Positions 58,429 to 61,895 of a stretch of DNA of 61,895 bases are shown here, in pieces (the first letter of the stretch is position 1; each line of letters opens with the position of its first letter). Both the position numbers and the translations under genes were made by a program. The notes below the pieces were generated by a model. The model was not told where the DNA came from, searched no databases, and saw only the letters and a list, made by a program, of their open reading frames with translations. This DNA comes from Pelargonium nanum (lineage: Eukaryota > Streptophyta > Magnoliopsida > Geraniales > Geraniaceae), in the NCBI GenBank assembly GCA_036897485.1, contig JAYMTF010000059.1, positions 1 through 61,895 on the forward strand. Reading direction: 5' to 3'.

Positions 58429-60602
58429 AAGGTAAATACCATTTGGCTTAGATTTGGTAAACTTTCCATGTATACACTAAATTTAGATGTCACAAATTTT
58501 ACACAAATGAGATGTGACCAAACATTTAAGTATCAACAAGAGATCTTCGTAAATTTTAAGAAGTGAAACAAGACTGCATGTTCGTTTGAGCGCTTTTTGT
58601 GCATCTAGTTGATTTGTACACTCAACATTTTTTTTATACAAGATGAAATGTTGACTAATGAAATGTGACATAACAAGTATCTCAGTGGTGAATTGACTGA
58701 ATTATGTTTCGTCAAGCGTATAATATCTTAAAGATCAAATAATTTTGTGAGAATATTTGTTCGATGTAGGCAAGTGCCCTGTCGAAATTTGATGAAGGAG
58801 TTGGAGCATTTTTAGGCTCAAATAAGTTGATGTTTTGAATTGAACTGAAACTCGATTGAGCTAGACGAAACGAGTCAATAAACATTTTTCGGCTATTATT
58901 TTTCAATAAGAGTTGCAACAAAATATTGCTTCCAAAATTACAATTTCAAAGGATAGAAAAAATTACTTTTCTATTTTCTTTCTTACAATCATTGTGAAAG
59001 TGACTCCACTGAAAAATTAAGGAGTACACCCATCCTTTCAAACAATTATCTACTTGTTATCATAACTAAGTGGAACATTACTAAAAGAAATGAAGTTGAT
59101 AATTTAAAAAGAGTAAGCAACACATAGTCTAAAATAAGTTAAATATTTTGTGGAAAGCATATAACTTAGAAGTAGAAGCAATATATTCATGCAAGTTGTG
59201 AAAAGATATAAACTACACCTAATTGGCTCCCCTAGGAATAACCAAAACTAAAAGTTTATTCTACAAATTTTAAAACATAAATTTATATGGTTTTGTTGGT
59301 ACAAATAAACTAGGGGTCGAAATCAACCTTAATGCTGAAATTCGGTTGATGTAGAATAACGATCCCACAGTGAATACACATGTTTCACTATAATACATTT
59401 CGTGGGTCAATCAAGATTGTTCAATATATTCTTCATTTCTAGTCAATAATTAGTAATGGTATTATATTTCATATTAGAATTTCATTTCATTTCACTAAAT
59501 TTTTCATTATTATTTGGAGTAAGAGTTCGTGTTTTAGAAGAAAAAGGAGTACAAAGTTTCTTCAAAGTTGCGCTCTTAAAATAGTCTATTGAAAAATGCA
59601 TCTCGATGTGTGCAAAAAGTTGATTTATAAACACTCTAATAAGATCATATTAAAAAATAAATTATGACCTTACTAATTATTTACGACGTTGAAATTGCTC
59701 TAAGCACTCGATTTGCAACCCATATACAAACGAAAATAGTAGTAGTATATATGACAAATTGTTATTCGTCATTTTTTTTCTCACTATGTCATCTTAAAAA
59801 ATGAACATTTAGTTTGTCACGTTATTTTGTATAAAAATAAGTTATATAGCAATTTGAAACAATTAGTGTGTACACACTACACACTTATCTATCTATTGAG
59901 TGATAACATACATGAATCGAAAATGACACAATTGATAAGTGGTATTTTAATTAATTAGATTATAATTTTTAAATTAATTAAGACGTCAAGAACATGATGA
60001 TAAACAAAGTATTGTATATAGTTTCAACCGCCAAGAGTTGCTTGCAGAAATATACAAATAAAAAACATCTCTAGTTTTTATTTATTTATTTAAAGAAATT
60101 GACTTTGAATTCTTTTAACAAAAATATTATTTTGTCATTAGGTTCACGCATGATAATAACAAATGGATGCGTGTTTAAATAAATATAGGATTATTTTGTT
60201 CAAACTATTATGAAGAAGAGTAAGTGAAATATGAAGGTTGTTGATGCAATTTTTATTAGTGACGACGAGTGGTTAAACTTTTCGTTATACTAATAGTTTA
60301 AAATTTGTGTAAAACAAACGTGAGTCGACTTATCAAGATTTAGGTACGTGAGTCGTGAGTTAGACATAAAAAATAACGTATTTTTGAATAAGTAGTTGAG
60401 AAAAATATCAAAATTACGTAATATTATGCATTCATTCTACATGAAAAATCAAACAAAACTACTTAGTTTTAATATTATCCTCCACCACTAGCTTATTCAA
60501 AACTATGTCGTTTTGGATGTCTGACTGATCTAACTATAAGACCTTACCAAAGGGAGTCTCGCCCAAAACGGTAGACTATCTCAAAGATGTAAAGACACTC
60601 AA

Positions 60603-60715
60603 GTGAATTGGTTAGTTGGTAAGTACGTACGTGCTGGAGCTCGCATACCTAATATACCTTATAGGCAACCTTCAAGACTCCACCTTGAGGTTCCGACTAA
60701 GGATCCAGAGAGTAG
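60603..60715 (+). mobile_element. Possible decayed tRNA-derived SINE
   Basis: A box A-like TTAGTTGGTAAGTACG (near 60612) is followed by GCTGGAGCTCGCATACC and, about 75 bases on, by CCTTGAGGTTCCGACT, which resembles a box B. Removing about 36 bases between CATACC and CCTTGAGG would restore the usual SINE spacing, which suggests an internal insertion. No tail or target duplication is clear. Confidence 0.3.
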
Positions 60716-61895
60716 TATGTCATCGTCAACTAAGCATGATGACATCATCACAACATCATCATGGTACTATTGCCACAATATCAACGTGACATCATTGTGA
60801 TGCAATTACGACATTATTATGTTTCGCATGACATCATTATCAACCAACCATGTAGAACAAACGACAATTTATTCAGTAAAAATACATGAGGTGTTTGGCC
60901 CGAGCCGTTTATATTTGTGACCCGCATTGCCAGGTATATTTTGCGTGCACAACACCTCGAGAAATTTATATCGAGCTTGATTTCGAAGGCACATTTTGGG
61001 AAACCGAAAAAAGTAAAGGGGTAATTTGGTAAAATGGAGAAGGGCGAGTGGGCGAAAATGGAAATAAAAGGGACCTACTTGCCTCCAAAACGACGGGCAC
61101 CTACGTCGGATTGAAGCAAAAGGACAAAAATGCCACCTTCAGTTTATGCCCCATTTCAAGATCTCCTCAATCTTATTGTCTCACTGTTATGGATCAGATT
61201 GGCAAGTTTTTCAATACCAATCATCTCACCCTTGTGATTTGACTATTCTACCCTCCAATTTATGTGTTTTTTTTATTATTTATAATTATTTACAATTATA
61301 TAAAATTACTATTGAGTTTTAAATTATCGGTTCATATGATCTAGTATAATTTAGAATTTTGTTGGTATATTAATGTGAGATTTAGCAAATTGAATAATAA
61401 AAACCCGATAACTCAATCAACTGGCTGATTCCGCATCTAATATATTTTAACAATGAAACAAGAAGAAAACGTTGATGGACCAAAATGAAACTTGTGGCAG
61501 TATTAAAAATTCAATCTTGAACACAATAATTGGAATATAAGTGAAAGCTTCAAAAACAGGATGGGAGATCTCCAAAAAGAAAAATGCTATTTGTCTAAAT
61601 TTTGTATAATTTTTTTACATAAGAAATGATGTAGCTATATATGATAGATGTTTTATATATCTGTAGTTTATAATTAAATATAAACGTATACCCACTCTGA
61701 CATATATGAAACCATTATTTTCTCATGAGTTTCTCGCACGAAAGGTAAGACATATTGTACTTAATTCAGTCGAGTCATAACAAAAATTCGGACAATATAC
61801 TAATCACATGTCAAATGAGATAGCTATGGTCACAAATGAGATATTTTGCCCTCTTCTCCAACAATAATAATTATTATTATAAATAAATAAAAACA

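Larger units (their letters stand above)
56327..61895. other. Intergenic DNA, 5.6 kb; no gene recognised
   Basis: The NAC promoter side is followed by AT-rich DNA. A less AT-rich stretch at 57170-57480 has a weak minus-strand ORF of 64 codons that I do not recognise. A tandem duplication lies at about 58265-58428, a possible decayed SINE at about 60603-60715, and a CATCAT-rich run at 60718-60835. The segment 61010-61220 is GC-richer and has a 64-codon plus-strand ORF without family resemblance; it could be the start of a feature beyond the window. Confidence 0.5.

Noticed and set aside
1-61895. CRISPR arrays, prophage, operons, organelle insertions or a biosynthetic cluster
   Set aside because: None is seen. 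There are no regularly spaced identical short repeats, no run of phage genes and no recognisable chloroplast or mitochondrial gene blocks; the PDH gene is a spliced nuclear gene.

Overview
This is nuclear DNA of a flowering plant, most likely a eudicot. The evidence is spliced genes with GT..AG introns, two cytosolic-type tRNA genes ending in T-runs, AT-rich intergenic DNA with small decayed transposons, and plant-specific families: NAC, CC-type glutaredoxin, PBS1-type kinase, SWEET, plant EXO70 and Ole e 1/extensin. I cannot name the species.

Layout: a tRNA-Asn cut by the left edge (1-59); an Ole e 1/extensin-like secreted protein (2853-4615, -); an intronless CC-type glutaredoxin (6633-7010, -); an intronless EXO70 exocyst subunit (10989-12944, -); a PBS1-like receptor-like cytoplasmic kinase (19070-24065, +); a clade III SWEET sugar transporter (25288-28159, -); tRNA-Gln(UUG) (31810-31881, +); a GDPD1-type glycerophosphodiester phosphodiesterase (31981-35794, -); a plant-specific BAR/AH-like protein with a serine/proline-rich tail (37902-42506, -); the mitochondrial pyruvate dehydrogenase E1 beta subunit (45252-48778, -); and a NAC083/VNI2-type transcription factor (54353-56168, -). 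Eight of nine protein genes lie on the minus strand. Exon structures were built by eye from GT/AG sites and reading phase; every model is in frame from ATG to stop.

The genes do not form a pathway. They are unrelated neighbours, as is usual in plant chromosomes. PBS1 and SWEET are convergent and both families figure in pathogen interactions, but I see no sign of a functional cluster.

The DNA between genes holds no further gene that I recognise. It carries a SINE-like insertion with a perfect 16-bp target duplication (16734-16876), several MITE-like inverted-repeat elements, a dispersed hAT-like family with TAGAG ends, and several local tandem duplications. The most notable is a four-copy repeat in intron 1 of the PBS1-like gene. 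I found no CRISPR array, viral gene set, biosynthetic cluster or clearly new system. The more unusual signals are listed as findings with modest scores.
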